In this document: in pieces, positions 6,872 to 15,231 of the stretch | Numbering within the stretch: position 1 is the first letter of the stretch | Layout: the number at the start of each line of letters is the position of its first letter | Assembly: GCA_003164295.1 (NCBI GenBank) | Contig: PLTA01000018.1 | Span: 1-34,853 of the forward strand | Source: Candidatus Bathyarchaeota archaeon | GTDB lineage: Archaea; Thermoproteota; Bathyarchaeia; Bathyarchaeales; Bathycorpusculaceae | Direction: 5' to 3' | DNA length: 34,853 nucleotides | Program-made: the position numbers and the translations under genes | The notes under the pieces: generated by a model | Seen by the model: the letters and a program-made list of their open reading frames with translations, nothing else | The model's database searches: none | Told to the model about the DNA's origin: nothing

Positions 6872-8125
6872 TTAAGTAGTTTGAGGGCTAAAACACTTGC
6901 CTTTGCCCTCAATTTGGTCTATTATGCATTCGCTTGTTGACACATCAGGGGCAGCTCCAAAAACTGACCCCTTCTCAATGATCCTGTTGAAGAGATTAAC
7001 ATACTCTTGAGCTATATTTGCCCAAACAAAACGCCTACTGTACGTGTATATTCTTTTTTGCATAGCTTTTCGGACTTTGGCATTTAATAGTTCAATGATA
7101 CCCTCTGCTAACGAAATTGAGTCTTTGAATTTGCAAAATACGCCTCGATTATCAGCTAATATGTCTTGGGCGTGAAAGTATGGTGTGGATACTACAGCTT
7201 TTCCAGCCCCAGCTGCATATGTAAGTGTGCCACTGCTTATCTGGTGAGGAGAAATATACGGTGTTAAGTAGATGTCTGTAGCTTGCAGATACTTGATTAG
7301 TTCGAGTTTAGAAAGGAACCTGTTGATAAATCTAACATTCGCCTCTAACCCCAGTTCACTAACTAGCTGTTGTAGACTATTTCTGTACTTTTCACCCTCC
7401 TGCTTTATCACTTCAGGGTGAGTTTGCCCTATTATCAAATATAATATTCGTGGTTCCTTCTTTACAACGTGTGAGAGAGCGCGAATTGCGTACTCTATGC
7501 CTTTGCCGCTGCTAATCAGCCCGAAAGTGGAAGCGACCAGCCGATTTTTCAGACCTAAGGCAATTTTAGCTTGTTCAGTATCTACGAATTCTATGTTTGG
7601 GCAACCGTGTGGTATGACCTTGATGTTTCTGCAATTTATTCCCTGATTTTTCAGCATTTCAATTGCCGAGTATGAGATAACGATAATTGAAGCGCTAGCC
7701 TCAGTTATACATTTTAAGACCTCCAAAGCTTTTGGGCTGAAGTCAGGCAGAACAGTGTGAAGAGTCGTTACAACCGGCTTTTTGAGAGTCTCAAGAAAGA
7801 ATTTTATGTATTCGCCGCATTCTCCTCCGAAAAGTCCGAATTCATGCTGGAGATTAACAAGGTCAATATTTGATGAGTTAATATATTGAGCTGCTTGGAT
7901 GTAGTTTTCCTTGTATTCGCGCTTAATTTCAATTTTTACTCTGTCTTTGTAATCGTAAATTGCACCCTTTTGATTTATCGCGAGAACCGATGGATTAAAC
8001 CCGTACAATTCTTCAATAGTATCTATCAAGTCCTTAGTGAAGGTGGCTATTCCACATTCTCTTGGCGGATAACTACTAAGATAAGCTATCTGTTTAGAGC
8101 TACCACTACCAGATTGATTGGTCAT
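6872..8125 (-). CDS. GT4-family glycosyltransferase
   Basis: About 417 residues from the ATG at 8125; an in-frame GTG at 8176 would add 17 residues, but the family's first strand (KQIAYLSSYPPRECGIATF) begins shortly after the ATG. GT4 enzymes are retaining GT-B glycosyltransferases using nucleotide sugars. The acceptor domain holds LVNLQHEFGLFGGE and TTLHTVLPD; the donor domain holds FGLISSGKGIEYAI, the TDIYLTPYISPHQISSGTL loop and the acidic AAGAGKAVVSTPY segment where the E-X7-E site normally lies. Similar proteins act on trehalose, mannosyl or cell-surface glycans; the substrate here is not decidable. It stands alone on the minus strand. Confidence 0.85.
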   Translation of the reverse strand: MTNQSGSGSSKQIAYLSSYPPRECGIATFTKDLIDTIEELYGFNPSVLAINQKGAIYDYKDRVKIEIKREYKENYIQAAQYINSSNIDLVNLQHEFGLFGGECGEYIKFFLETLKKPVVTTLHTVLPDFSPKALEVLKCITEASASIIVISYSAIEMLKNQGINCRNIKVIPHGCPNIEFVDTEQAKIALGLKNRLVASTFGLISSGKGIEYAIRALSHVVKKEPRILYLIIGQTHPEVIKQEGEKYRNSLQQLVSELGLEANVRFINRFLSKLELIKYLQATDIYLTPYISPHQISSGTLTYAAGAGKAVVSTPYFHAQDILADNRGVFCKFKDSISLAEGIIELLNAKVRKAMQKRIYTYSRRFVWANIAQEYVNLFNRIIEKGSVFGAAPDVSTSECIIDQIEGKGKCFSPQTT

Positions 8126-8287
8126 TTTGTACAATTCGCTGGTTTGTATGTAATCACCCCAAAACTTGTGAAGCACACCCCAAAAGGGGCAAGCTATCTG
8201 CTTAACAATTGACAGTATTTTTCCGATTTCTTGAAAATCTTATTTCGACTAATTATTGAAGCGTTGAATAGTTGGTTTTAAGCTTTG

Positions 8288-8452
8288 TTAGGCTTTTCTT
8301 TTGGCTTTGCCTACGTCTTCCTGGATTTTTCCTTTGACTTGTTCCACTTTGCCTTTAATTTGTTCACTATCGTCGCCAGTCATTTTGCCTAAACCTTCGC
8401 GGACTTTGCCTTTTCCCTGTTTAATTTTACCTTCAGTTTCGTCTTCACTCAT
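8288..8452 (-). CDS. CsbD-like small stress protein
   Basis: A 54-residue minus-strand frame from ATG 8452 to TAA 8288. It reads MSEDETEGKIKQGKGKVREG and continues with GKMTGDDSEQIKGKVEQVKGK. The repeated 'GK.KQ..GKV.E..G..TGD...Q.KGK..Q.KGK' pattern is the CsbD fold, a hydrophilic two-helix protein induced by general stress in bacteria and also found in archaea. It is too short for most gene callers. Upstream is an A/T-rich spacer with no clear ribosome binding site. Its place in the accessory region, near a PPK2 gene, fits a stress cargo, but no operon links the two. Confidence 0.8.
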   Translation of the reverse strand: MSEDETEGKIKQGKGKVREGLGKMTGDDSEQIKGKVEQVKGKIQEDVGKAKRKA

Positions 8453-8635
8453 AAAAATTCACAATAAAATAATGTCTTTCGCTTTTATTAAACATCTGTG
8501 ACTGCTATCAGGCACCAACAAACAACAAGCCATTGCTTTAAAGAGAACCTAGTGCGTAGGGTGCACTGATACATTATTAGCCCAAACACGATATCAAACA
8601 AATATGCCTTCCTTATTGTTTACAAAAAAGTTGGG

Positions 8636-8656
8636 AAGCAGCTTCTGGAGCTGCTT
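8636..8656. terminator. Perfect stem-loop between csbD-like gene and hydrolase remnant
   Basis: AAGCAGCT and AGCTGCTT form a perfect 8-bp stem with a 5-nt loop (TCTGG). It is flanked by A/T-rich DNA (AAAAAAG before, CAAAATTTTTGG after). Its role is not certain; it may be a transcript end or the scar of an insertion. Confidence 0.35.
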
Positions 8657-8707
8657 GCAAAATTTTTGGTTGCGCTCGCTACAACAGAACGGGTGCAAAG
8701 ATCTCGC

Positions 8708-8782
8708 ACACACGGAATGTGCACGACACATAAACATCAGGTAAACACAGATCTTCTCGCGTTTCTTCAAGGCAAAGACGGG
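8708..8782 (+). pseudogene. Remnant of an alpha/beta hydrolase C-terminus
   Basis: The plus strand encodes THGMCTTHKHQVNTDLLAFL. This matches the last 20 residues of the intact hydrolase encoded at 32238-33059 ([20 protein letters not shown]), including the catalytic His of the PHGM motif. The rest of the enzyme is missing upstream, where the DNA is A/T-rich and contains the stem-loop at 8636. The frame runs on for some 30 unrelated codons. A second hydrolase gene was therefore here once, in the opposite orientation to the intact one. Confidence 0.75.
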
Positions 8783-8824
8783 CAGCCTTCAAAGGCCTAC
8801 GTTTACTTTTTTGTTTTGAAATGT

Positions 8825-9727
8825 TTATTCTTTTTCCAGTTCAGCTTTCGCCTTTTCCAAAGCCTCAGTTTGCTCTTTGCTTAAAACAGGATATTTTAAA
8901 TCCAGCTTCTTGATTTGCGACACTATAATATCAGAAACTGATGCATGAGTAACCCATTTCTTATCCGCAGGGATAATATACCAAGGTGACCATTCAGTGC
9001 TTGTCTCATTAACCATTTCTTCGTATGCATTCAAATAGTCAGCCCATTTTGAGCGTTCTGAAAGATCCGTGGCTGAAAATTTCCAGTTTTTGTTTGGGTC
9101 TTCAAGGCGTTTCAGAAAACGCTGTTTTTGCTCCTCCTTCGAGACATGGAGAAAGAATTTCAACACCACAGTGCCGCTCCGAACTAGGTGCCGTTCAAAC
9201 ATGTTTATATCCTCATACCGTTGATCCCAGAACAATTTTCTTTCCGCCTCAGAAGGCAACTTTTCTTTTTCCAATACCTCTGGGCGAACCTTAACAATCA
9301 GCACATCTTCATAATATGAACGGTTGAAAATTCCAATGATACCCCTTTCTGGAAGGGCTTTGACGTTGCGCCACAGGAAATCATGGTTCAGTTCCTCTTC
9401 AGAGGGAGTTTTGAAAGCAGTAACTTGGCAACCTTGAGGGTTAACCCCCGACAGTACGTGCCGGATTACACTATCTTTTCCTGCTGCATCCATCCCTTGG
9501 AGAATAATCAACATGGAATACGTGTGACTTGCCCAAAACAGCTCCTGCAGCTCTATCAGTTTCTGCGTGTTCGCTTCAAGAGTAGTTGATGCCTGTTCTT
9601 TTACCGCTTTTTTGCCTTCTTCATCTTCCTTTTTCTTAGCCCATTTTGGCTCCCAACCTGAATCAAAATCCTTCAAACTAGTTTTTTTGCCAGGCAGCAC
9701 CTTAAAATCTTCTGAATCCATCGACAT
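8825..9727 (-). CDS. ppk2: Polyphosphate kinase 2 family protein
   Basis: 300 residues, the usual single-domain PPK2 length. PPK2 enzymes transfer phosphate between polyphosphate and nucleotides, mostly making NDP/NTP from polyP. Walker A is GMDAAGKDS (78-86), the conserved GCQVTAFKTPSEEE follows, and the Walker B/lid region is IFNRSYYEDVLIVKV (133-147), then KFFLHVSKEEQKQRFLKRL and WKFSATDLSER, both family signatures. A GAGGT site lies 8 bases before the ATG at 9727. Whether it prefers AMP, ADP or both cannot be told. It is monocistronic in the accessory region. Confidence 0.93.
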   Translation of the reverse strand: MSMDSEDFKVLPGKKTSLKDFDSGWEPKWAKKKEDEEGKKAVKEQASTTLEANTQKLIELQELFWASHTYSMLIILQGMDAAGKDSVIRHVLSGVNPQGCQVTAFKTPSEEELNHDFLWRNVKALPERGIIGIFNRSYYEDVLIVKVRPEVLEKEKLPSEAERKLFWDQRYEDINMFERHLVRSGTVVLKFFLHVSKEEQKQRFLKRLEDPNKNWKFSATDLSERSKWADYLNAYEEMVNETSTEWSPWYIIPADKKWVTHASVSDIIVSQIKKLDLKYPVLSKEQTEALEKAKAELEKE

Positions 9728-9968
9728 CTAAAACAACCTCATTGAGAATAGGTCACGCTGACTAATAATAGCTACTCTATCAATCAAAAGCCGAACAATT
9801 AGGATAAACTGCTCTAAGGAAAAATCCACCAAGATTGATTTATGATTACTAACTAACAACAAAATAAGGATGGTTTTGTTCGAAAAAAAGCCTCTTAGAA
9901 AAAACATGAGGTTCACTACTCAAAGGAAAAGGGAGAGAAAGAAGTTGGTTGAGATCTTTAGTTTTAGG

Positions 9969-10573
9969 TTGCTATTTCAGTGTCTGAAGGTTTTGCCTTT
10001 TCTGGCGTTTCTATGGCAGTTTCCCTTTTGCTTGCTACCTCGGTTTTAGTTAGGTTTTCGTCTTTGCCGCAGGTCTCTTTGTTGAAAACAATTTTTGGTT
10101 TGGAACGGGCTTTGTTATCGGTCTGACTTTAGCTCTCGGAGCAGCGGCTTTTGGTTTGGGAACTGGGGTTTTTTGGGCTTAACATTGAGTTTCTTTTTAG
10201 CGTTCCAGACTGGAAATTTACCATGAGCTTCTTTGAATTTGGCGAGCAATTCTTTTTGCATGATTCTTGGTTTGTCAGTTAGGATCCAGCTTATAGAGGC
10301 CTTTTCAATGTAACCTTCGTCGAAAAGCATCTGGTTGATCTTCTTTGTTTTTTTCCGCCATACCGTGCCAAATATCCGCCAAGTATCCTTTTGACGGATT
10401 TTTTTATGCGTCCAATATAGAGAATATCAGATTCTGGCTTTCCTGAGAGTTCCTTATCCACTATTATGATGACGCTACCTTTGTTTGGAGGCAAATTTGA
10501 GAATGTTAACGTTTTCAGCGGGAATCATTCGGAGAATCCTGTTTCGATAAGAGTTGTAGAATTCATAATTCAC
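9969..10573 (-). pseudogene. GIY-YIG-like protein gene broken by compensating frameshifts
   Basis: Three minus-strand frames together read as one protein. A GTG at 10573 starts MNYEFYNSYRNRILRMIPAE...; the next frame (from about 10494) gives LPPNKGSVIIIVDKELSG and DILYIGRIKKSVKRILGGYL; after an A7 run near 10355 a third stretch gives TKKINQMLFDEGYIEKA, ISWILTDKPRIMQKELL and AHGKFPVWN, then a lysine/proline-rich tail with more breaks to about 9969. The G-VIIIVD...YIG core and the MQKELL..F...HGK.P.WN segment resemble archaeal GIY-YIG-type proteins. The first and third stretches are in the same frame, so a gain and a loss of one base about 140 bp apart explain the pattern. The A7 run could also support -1 slippage. 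Confidence 0.65.
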
Positions 10574-10636
10574 TGAGGAATATTGAGGGTTTTAACTTTT
10601 TCGCCTGTCTTAAAATGTACAAAAATAAACAGATAG

Positions 10637-10673
10637 GGTAAGCTAAAGATTCGGTCGAATCTTTCAGCTTGCC
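10637..10673 (-). terminator. Long stem-loop directly after the 39-aa membrane peptide gene
   Basis: AAAGATTC-GGTC-GAATCTTT forms an 8-bp core, extended after a single bulge by AAGCT/AGCTT and GG/CC. It begins one base after the stop codon of the minus-strand gene ending at 10674 and is followed by A/T-rich DNA. Position suggests a transcript end or 3' stabiliser. Confidence 0.55.
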
Positions 10674-10793
10674 TTATATCAAGTGAAAAAGAAATCTCAC
10701 AACAACGATAAGAATTATTATTAATACTACTACTACAATAGCGGACCAGAGCCAACTGCCTAAACCACCTTTGTTATTATGCAAAAACCTCAT
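10674..10793 (-). CDS. 39-aa single-pass membrane peptide
   Basis: ATG at 10793, stop at 10674. The peptide starts MRFLHNNKGGLGSW and is then an unbroken hydrophobic segment (WSAIVVVVLIIILIVVVRF), ending in FHLI. A GAGGTG ribosome binding site lies 9 bases before the ATG, and a stem-loop follows the stop, which together make this a convincing small gene despite its length. Role unknown; it could be a membrane-active toxin peptide or a small regulator of a membrane protein. Confidence 0.65.
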   Translation of the reverse strand: MRFLHNNKGGLGSWLWSAIVVVVLIIILIVVVRFLFHLI

Positions 10794-10917
10794 TTGCCCA
10801 ATCACCTCTTGTATAACTGATTCATTGTCTTTTCAATTCTACTTAACGATTTGTGACTGCAGAACCACAACTACAAGCGCGCTGCTTTGTCCCGATATAC
10901 TCGGATGTTCCCTGTTT

Positions 10918-11127
10918 CTATTTTGTATAAGGTTCGGCATAGTTTTTCTCTGTTTTCTCCTTTGTGTGGTCATTTCTGTAGTGGTCGTCGTAGTCTTGTC
11001 TTGTTGAGAAACCTTGGTTGCAAACTGAACAGCGGTATGTTCCATCTGGCTCTATTTTTGGCTCTGGGATATGTACATCTCTTTTGTCGTAGTCGCCGCC
11101 ACTTATTCCTCCGGGCCATTCAGACAT
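10918..11127 (-). CDS. C2H2 zinc-finger protein
   Basis: 69 residues. After a Gly/Asp-rich N-terminus there is one canonical C2H2 finger, CSVCNQGFSTRQDYDDHYRNDH, split here as C33-X2-C36, then F, L-like position and H49/H54. A perfect GGAGGTGA site lies 7 bases before the ATG. Single classical fingers are frequent in small archaeal proteins, many carried on viruses and integrated elements, where they act as DNA-binding regulators. It lies upstream of, and on the same strand as, the 39-aa membrane peptide (124-bp gap), so the two could be co-transcribed. Confidence 0.8.
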   Translation of the reverse strand: MSEWPGGISGGDYDKRDVHIPEPKIEPDGTYRCSVCNQGFSTRQDYDDHYRNDHTKEKTEKNYAEPYTK

Positions 11128-11326
11128 TGAAAAGTCACCTCCGCAAGCATTAAAAAGTTATGAAGAGGGAATAACCTGATAAATGTGTGTGGTTGGCAAG
11201 CGTGGACAACACGGCACAACTTTCACCGCGCGCCGCTTCCGAAGCTATCGGGGATTCTAGCTCTTCTGATACATTATCTTTTCGTGGGAAGAAGTATTCT
11301 CATTGGAACTGAAACCTCAGTGATCC

Positions 11327-11458
11327 TCAGCGGAGGGGTCCTAGCAGGCCTGCACCTAAGGCAGAAGCCACGAATATGTCAGCTCCGATTATGGCTCCAA
11401 CCACTAGATTTGTTACATCAAAAAGGGTAAGTTGTGATTTGCGCTCAGCTTTATACAT
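11327..11458 (-). pseudogene. N-terminal fragment of an APC-family amino acid permease
   Basis: From ATG 11458 the minus strand reads MYKAERKSQLTLFDVTNLVV then GAIIGADIFVASALGAGLLG and stops after PLR at 11327. The 'L.LFD...LVVGAIIG..IFV....G.GLLGP' pattern is the first membrane segment of APC amino acid transporters with the substrate-binding GA.IG loop. Sequence further along the minus strand (11140-11326) shows no continuation of the family. About 400 residues are missing, so this is a truncated remnant, possibly with a frameshift at the GGACCCCTCCG stretch. Confidence 0.7.
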
Positions 11459-11861
11459 CAAAACCAACTATTGACAATTGTTGAATTTAAATTGTCTTCC
11501 AACCTATGACGCGGTTGTGAAACCTAGCTAAAATGTGCTTGCACCACCTACTGAAAAAAGCTCGACTACAGATCTAATTTTCGTTTAAAGAAGCTTCAAT
11601 TTTTTCTTTCTTTGAATCCTCCATTCAGAACTTTGTGAAGCGCAATAAACATAATAAAGAATCAGTTATCATAAATGAACAGATGGCAGCGCTGAACCTT
11701 CAATAAAACGGTTTATAGACCCGCTCTTAATTAATCATTTTAGCAAAACAGGCAAATACCAGGCGACTTCTCTGAATAATCAAGACACCCAAGACAATCA
11801 GTCATTCTGGAGTATTCCAACTTCTGACGTTCTTCAGCAACTACAGACGACACCGAAAGGC
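11459..11861. other. 403-bp intergenic region before the P-type ATPase
   Basis: No complete gene. From 11679 to 11861 the frame of the ATPase is open without ATG, GTG or TTG, and its last 30 codons (SFWSIPTSDVLQQLQTTPKG) are a good match to the start of MgtA-type ATPases. So either translation begins at an unusual codon in this stretch, or the 5' end of the gene is damaged. Confidence 0.6.
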
Positions 11862-14318
11862 TTGACTGGCGAAGAAGCGGAAAAAAGACTCACAAAATAT
11901 GGCGCCAATCTTCTTGCGCCCAAGAAAAGATCAGACACACTTACGCTCCTGTTAACTCAGTTCAAGAGTCCACTCATTATTATTCTCATCTTTGCAGCTG
12001 GCTTGTCACTCTATCTCGATGTTTCACAGGGTGCTTTGCCTACGAATGCAATAATTATCGTAACGATCATATTGATAAGCAGCCTTCTTGGATTCTGGCA
12101 AGAAAGAGGAGCAGCCAATGCCGTCCAAAAGCTACTTGCGATAGTGCAGACCAAAGCGACCGTACTTCGCGACGGAAATCAAAAGGATATTCCAGTTGAA
12201 ATGATTGTTCCAGGAGATGTCGTGATCCTCAACGCTGGAGACCTAATCCCTGGAGACTCCATAATTCTAGAATCAAAAGATCTCTTCGTAAACGAAGCTT
12301 CTTTGACGGGAGAAACTTATCCGGCAGAGAAAACTACGGGGATTCTTCCCCAAGCAACATCGCTTAGTCAGCGGACAAACAGTCTTTTCATGGGAACTAA
12401 CGTGGTCAGCGGCAGTGCACAGGCTGTAGTTGTAGGAACAGGTTCAAAAACGGAGTTCGGCAAAGTCTCGGAACGACTAAAACTCAGACCTCCTGAAACA
12501 GAGTTTGAACATGGTGTCAAGCATTTCGGGTATCTTCTAATGGAAGTAACATTGGTGCTGGTTGTCGTCACATTTGCCATAAACGTGTATTTCGCGCGTT
12601 CAGTATTGGATTCTCTTCTTTTCTCTTTGGCGCTCGCTGTTGGTTTAACCCCACAACTATTGCCGGCTATCATCAGCATTAACCTTGCACAAGGAGCCAA
12701 AATAATGGCAACCCAAAAAGTAATTGTCAAACGGCTCGCATCAATTGAGAACTTTGGCAGCATGAACGTTTTGTGCTCTGACAAAACTGGCACTCTCACT
12801 GAAGGCGTAATAAAAATACAGTCCGTTGTTGATTTTAACGGTAACCAAAGCGGAAAAGCCCTCCTTTACTCTTACCTTAACGCTTCCTACCAGACAGGAT
12901 TCACAAATCCGATAGATGAAGCGATTCGGGCAAACAAACTTGATTTGGCAGGTTACCAAAAACTGGACGAAGTGCCCTACGATTTTGTCCGCAAACGTCT
13001 CAGTGTCCTGGTATCCAAGGACAATAGGAATCTGATGGTGACCAAAGGTGCATTGCAAAACATCCTTGACGTATGCGCTTCAGTTGAAACTTCCGAAGGG
13101 ACTACTGTGCAAATCAGCGGGGTGCAACAGCAGATCCAGCAACGCTTTGAAGAGCTCAGTAGCAAGGGTTTTCGCGTTCTAGGGATTGCTTACAAAGACC
13201 TCGGATCTGAAAAAATCATCTCGAAAGATAGTGAGGTAGGAATGACTTTCTTAGGTTTTCTAGTTCTCTTCGATCCAAGTAAGCCTAAGATCGCCGAGAC
13301 TATTGCCGAGTTAAAGCATCTTGGGATTTCGCTAAAAATTGTTACTGGTGACAACCGGCTAGTTGCGGCCAGCATTAGTCAGCAGGTTGGGTTCCCCACT
13401 CCAAAAATACTAGCGGGTCCTGACCTTCGTGCGCTAAGTGATGAAGCGTTGCTTAAGCAAGTGAATGAGGTTGACGTTTTCGCAGAGGTAGAACCAAATC
13501 AGAAGGAACGGATCATTCTCGCCCTTAAGAAATCGGGAAATGTGGTGGGGTACATGGGCGATGGAATCAACGATGCCTCCGCTCTTCACGCGGCAGATGT
13601 CGGTATCTCAGTCGATAGCGCAGTAGATGTTGCCAAAGAAGCCGCCGACATTGTTTTGCTTGAACAGGATCTTGGTGTGCTTGCAAATGGCGTAAAAGAG
13701 GGAAGGAAAACATTTGCCAATACCCTGAAGTACGTTTTCATGGCAACAAGCGCAAATTTCGGAAACATGTTCAGCATGGCAGGCGCATCTCTTTTTCTGT
13801 CTTATCTACCCCTTCTTCCTGGACAGATTCTGCTTACTAATTTGATGACAGATTTCCCAGAGACAACCATAGGCACAGACAATGTAGACGCTGAAATGGT
13901 TGAGAAACCCAGGCGCTGGAATGTTAAATTCATCAGAAACTTCATGATAGTTTTCGGTATCCTTAGTTCGGTGTTTGATTACGTCACTTTTGGAGTCCTT
14001 CTTCTTGTCTTCAAAAGTGATTTTGTCTTGTTTAGAACAGGCTGGTTCGTAGAATCTGTAATTTCAGCAAGTTTAATTGTGTTAGTTATTCGATCGAGAG
14101 GATCGTTCTTCAAGAGTATTCCCAGTAAGTATCTTCTGATAACCACTCTGCTGGTTGCTGGTATCACACTTGTATTACCTTTTACTGTGCTCGGAAGTAT
14201 TTTCGGATTTGAGTCAATCTCCATTCCGATTATCATCATAATGGTTGCCATAGTGATTCTCTATTTGATTTCAGGTGAAGTTGTAAAAAGAATCTTTTAC
14301 AAACATGTAAAATTCTGA
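11862..14318 (+). CDS. mgtA: MgtA-type P-type ATPase (P3B, probable Mg2+ importer)
   Basis: 818 residues from the first possible in-frame start, a TTG; family proteins are about 850-900, and homologous sequence continues upstream of the TTG (see 11459-11861). Motifs: SLTGETYP in the actuator domain, the IGLTPQLLP-type membrane segment 4 (here VGLTPQLLPAI), KRLASIENFGSMNVLCSDKTGTLTEG with the phosphorylated D307, the KGA ATP-binding motif, VTGDN, and GDGIND (about 566-571). The C-terminal QILLTNLMTDF...TDNVD and KPRRWN segments are characteristic of MgtA/MgtB rather than of Ca2+ or heavy-metal pumps. These pumps import Mg2+ in bacteria. There is no regulatory leader that I recognise. Confidence 0.88.
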   Translation: MTGEEAEKRLTKYGANLLAPKKRSDTLTLLLTQFKSPLIIILIFAAGLSLYLDVSQGALPTNAIIIVTIILISSLLGFWQERGAANAVQKLLAIVQTKATVLRDGNQKDIPVEMIVPGDVVILNAGDLIPGDSIILESKDLFVNEASLTGETYPAEKTTGILPQATSLSQRTNSLFMGTNVVSGSAQAVVVGTGSKTEFGKVSERLKLRPPETEFEHGVKHFGYLLMEVTLVLVVVTFAINVYFARSVLDSLLFSLALAVGLTPQLLPAIISINLAQGAKIMATQKVIVKRLASIENFGSMNVLCSDKTGTLTEGVIKIQSVVDFNGNQSGKALLYSYLNASYQTGFTNPIDEAIRANKLDLAGYQKLDEVPYDFVRKRLSVLVSKDNRNLMVTKGALQNILDVCASVETSEGTTVQISGVQQQIQQRFEELSSKGFRVLGIAYKDLGSEKIISKDSEVGMTFLGFLVLFDPSKPKIAETIAELKHLGISLKIVTGDNRLVAASISQQVGFPTPKILAGPDLRALSDEALLKQVNEVDVFAEVEPNQKERIILALKKSGNVVGYMGDGINDASALHAADVGISVDSAVDVAKEAADIVLLEQDLGVLANGVKEGRKTFANTLKYVFMATSANFGNMFSMAGASLFLSYLPLLPGQILLTNLMTDFPETTIGTDNVDAEMVEKPRRWNVKFIRNFMIVFGILSSVFDYVTFGVLLLVFKSDFVLFRTGWFVESVISASLIVLVIRSRGSFFKSIPSKYLLITTLLVAGITLVLPFTVLGSIFGFESISIPIIIIMVAIVILYLISGEVVKRIFYKHVKF

Positions 14319-14623
14319 GAGCGCGCGTTCAAAGGTCCCAGGAAAACGTGCTTTGGCTAAGTTACCCAAATCTTACAGGGTAAATAATTTTCGCAGGATA
14401 TTGGATGACCATATAAAAATAAAACGCGCTAAGTTTTTATGTTGGGCACCGTTAAAATGATAATATCAGAATTGTTTAGTATTGCAGCATTAACTAAGTT
14501 CTGATTGTAAAACAAAATTCGGTCCTGACAAAACGACTGAAACTGCTTTGCTTTTCAAATTGGGGATGTGCTGCTCTCAACCAAACTTGTACCCTTACTT
14601 AGTTGAGAGGGAGGTGAATTTGA
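14319..14623. other. 305-bp intergenic region
   Basis: A/T-rich DNA between the ATPase and the four-helix membrane protein. A GACCATATAAAAATAAAAC stretch (about 14406-14424) could be a TATA region, but it lies about 200 bases from the next start. No gene or repeat seen. Confidence 0.4.
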
Positions 14624-14938
14624 ATGTCAGAAATTTCTCGAGTAGCCTACTACTTAGCATTAATTGGAGGAATACTGCTGGTAATTTTTGGGTTGCTATC
14701 ACTCATCGGATATGCTTTCACATATTTTGGACCGTTTATATCATTTAGCTTTGCCTACTTCGGAATTGTTACTATCATCTGTGGCATCATAGCGATCATT
14801 GGCGCAAAAAGCGTAACTACTATCGTTTGGGCAATTGTACTCATAATCGTCGGAATCATAGGTGGTGGACTTGGCGGATTGTTAGTTATCCTCGGAGGAC
14901 TAATTGGACTCATTGCAGTAATAATTAGAAAAACATAG
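14624..14938 (+). CDS. Small integral membrane protein with four hydrophobic segments
   Basis: 104 residues, almost entirely hydrophobic: segments near 7-30, 38-58, 65-80 and 82-100, rich in Ile and Gly, with glycine-zipper-like GIIGGGLGGLL and ILGGLIGLI. A GGGAGGTGA site is 7 bases before the ATG. Such proteins occur widely in archaea as DUF-type membrane proteins of unknown function. No partner gene is adjacent, and the ATPase upstream is 305 bp away. Confidence 0.75.
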   Translation: MSEISRVAYYLALIGGILLVIFGLLSLIGYAFTYFGPFISFSFAYFGIVTIICGIIAIIGAKSVTTIVWAIVLIIVGIIGGGLGGLLVILGGLIGLIAVIIRKT

Positions 14939-15231
14939 GTAAACGACGCTAATACAATCTGAACTTGATCCCTTTATACTGAACATCTCGGTTTATTTGA
15001 AAAACTGGAAACTTGCTCGAGAGATCGAATTCACATATTTTAGAAAATTCCATCAAAGAACTTGAAAGTTCCACCTAACAATCGAGACTGTTTTTTAGCA
15101 ATCTCTATTTTTTCCAACTTTACTCATATTATTCTTGTAGTGTGAAAAAAGCATAAACTTTTGCTCGGCGAAAAGTAGCCGAGATAGGTTCAAACTCTCG
15201 TTCAAACATTTTTCAACCTCAAAGGACATAA

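Noticed and set aside
10771..11153. Several plus-strand frames over the zinc-finger region
   Set aside because: Antisense or shadow frames of the C2H2 gene, which has a perfect ribosome binding site.
11185..11430. 81-codon plus-strand frame
   Set aside because: It is antisense to the readable permease fragment on the minus strand.
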